DNA from: an uncultured Stomatobaculum sp.
Lineage (GTDB): Bacteria > Bacillota > Clostridia > Lachnospirales > Lachnospiraceae
Length of the DNA: 5,953 nucleotides
Assembly (NCBI GenBank): GCA_938010625.1
Contig: CALLVJ010000003.1
Span: forward strand, 1 to 5,953
Reading direction: 5' to 3'
The notes below the pieces were generated by a model. That model was not told the DNA's origin. It saw nothing but the letters and a program-made list of their open reading frames with translations, and did not search any database. This document shows, one piece after another, positions 5,856-5,953 of the stretch (its first letter is position 1; the number at the start of each line of letters is the position of its first letter). Both the position numbers and the translations under genes were made by a program.

Positions 5856-5953
5856 ATGATGCGTGGAACCAGACCGCTTGCATATTTCCTGAGCGCAGCT
5901 GCCGTGGTGGGCACAGTGGCTGCTCCGCTCAGTGTCTATGCAAATACCAGTAC
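5856..5953 (+). CDS. N-terminus of a secreted protein (signal peptide), cut by the window end
   Basis: Thirty-two complete codons are visible. The N-terminus MMRGTRPLAYFLSAAAVVGT has a short basic region (R3, R6), a hydrophobic core at about 8-24, and a probable signal peptidase I site after VYA (residue 29), followed by NTST. There is no lipobox cysteine. The ribosome binding site GAGGTG (5845-5850) is 5 nt from the first ATG and 8 nt from the adjacent ATG at 5859. The second start is equally plausible and changes the protein by one residue. Two tandem promoters and a repeat array upstream suggest regulated, possibly strong expression. The mature part is outside the window, so the function cannot be named. 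Cell-wall hydrolases and surface-layer-type proteins commonly have such signal peptides, but nothing here distinguishes them. Confidence 0.85.
   Translation, partial: MMRGTRPLAYFLSAAAVVGTVAAPLSVYANTS

Overview
The window looks like chromosomal DNA from a moderately G+C-rich (roughly mid-50s %, by eye) anaerobic Firmicute of the class Clostridia, most likely Lachnospiraceae. The reasons are the gap-pgk-tpiA order, the close match of the three glycolytic proteins to clostridial sequences as I remember them, strong AGGAGG-type ribosome binding sites, and sigma-A-type promoters. Genus cannot be fixed without a search. All genes are on the + strand. No tRNA, rRNA, CRISPR, insertion sequence or phage feature was seen.

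Region 1 (1-2430) holds the last 68 codons of an unrecognised protein. It is followed after 21 bp by a 733-residue envelope protein: an N-terminal four-cysteine zinc ribbon, a low-complexity linker, one transmembrane helix, a long predicted outer region, two carboxypeptidase-regulatory-like (beta-sandwich) domains and a C-terminal YfaP/DUF2135-like domain. The two genes probably share a transcript. No convincing terminator follows the second one.

Region 2 (2431-5657) is the lower-glycolysis operon. A sigma-A promoter at 2446-2474 drives gap (NAD-type GAPDH). A strong intrinsic terminator at 3576-3610 separates gap from pgk, and no promoter was found between that terminator and pgk. pgk and tpiA overlap by ATGA, with the tpiA ribosome binding site encoded in the pgk C-terminal tail. 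A second, perfect terminator closes the operon. The three enzymes interconvert dihydroxyacetone phosphate, glyceraldehyde-3-phosphate, 1,3-bisphosphoglycerate and 3-phosphoglycerate, giving NADH and ATP. The inter-gene terminator would make gap expressed in excess of pgk-tpiA. No cggR regulator precedes gap and no gpmI or eno follows tpiA.

Region 3 (5658-5953) is a 198-bp regulatory region after the terminator, followed by the first 32 codons of a secreted protein with a clear signal peptide. The regulatory region has two good sigma-A promoters in tandem and five copies of GTTCA/TGAAC. Four of these copies form two direct-repeat pairs, each with an exact 11-bp period, and the two pairs face opposite ways around the proximal promoter. 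This repeat array is the most interesting unexplained signal in the window.
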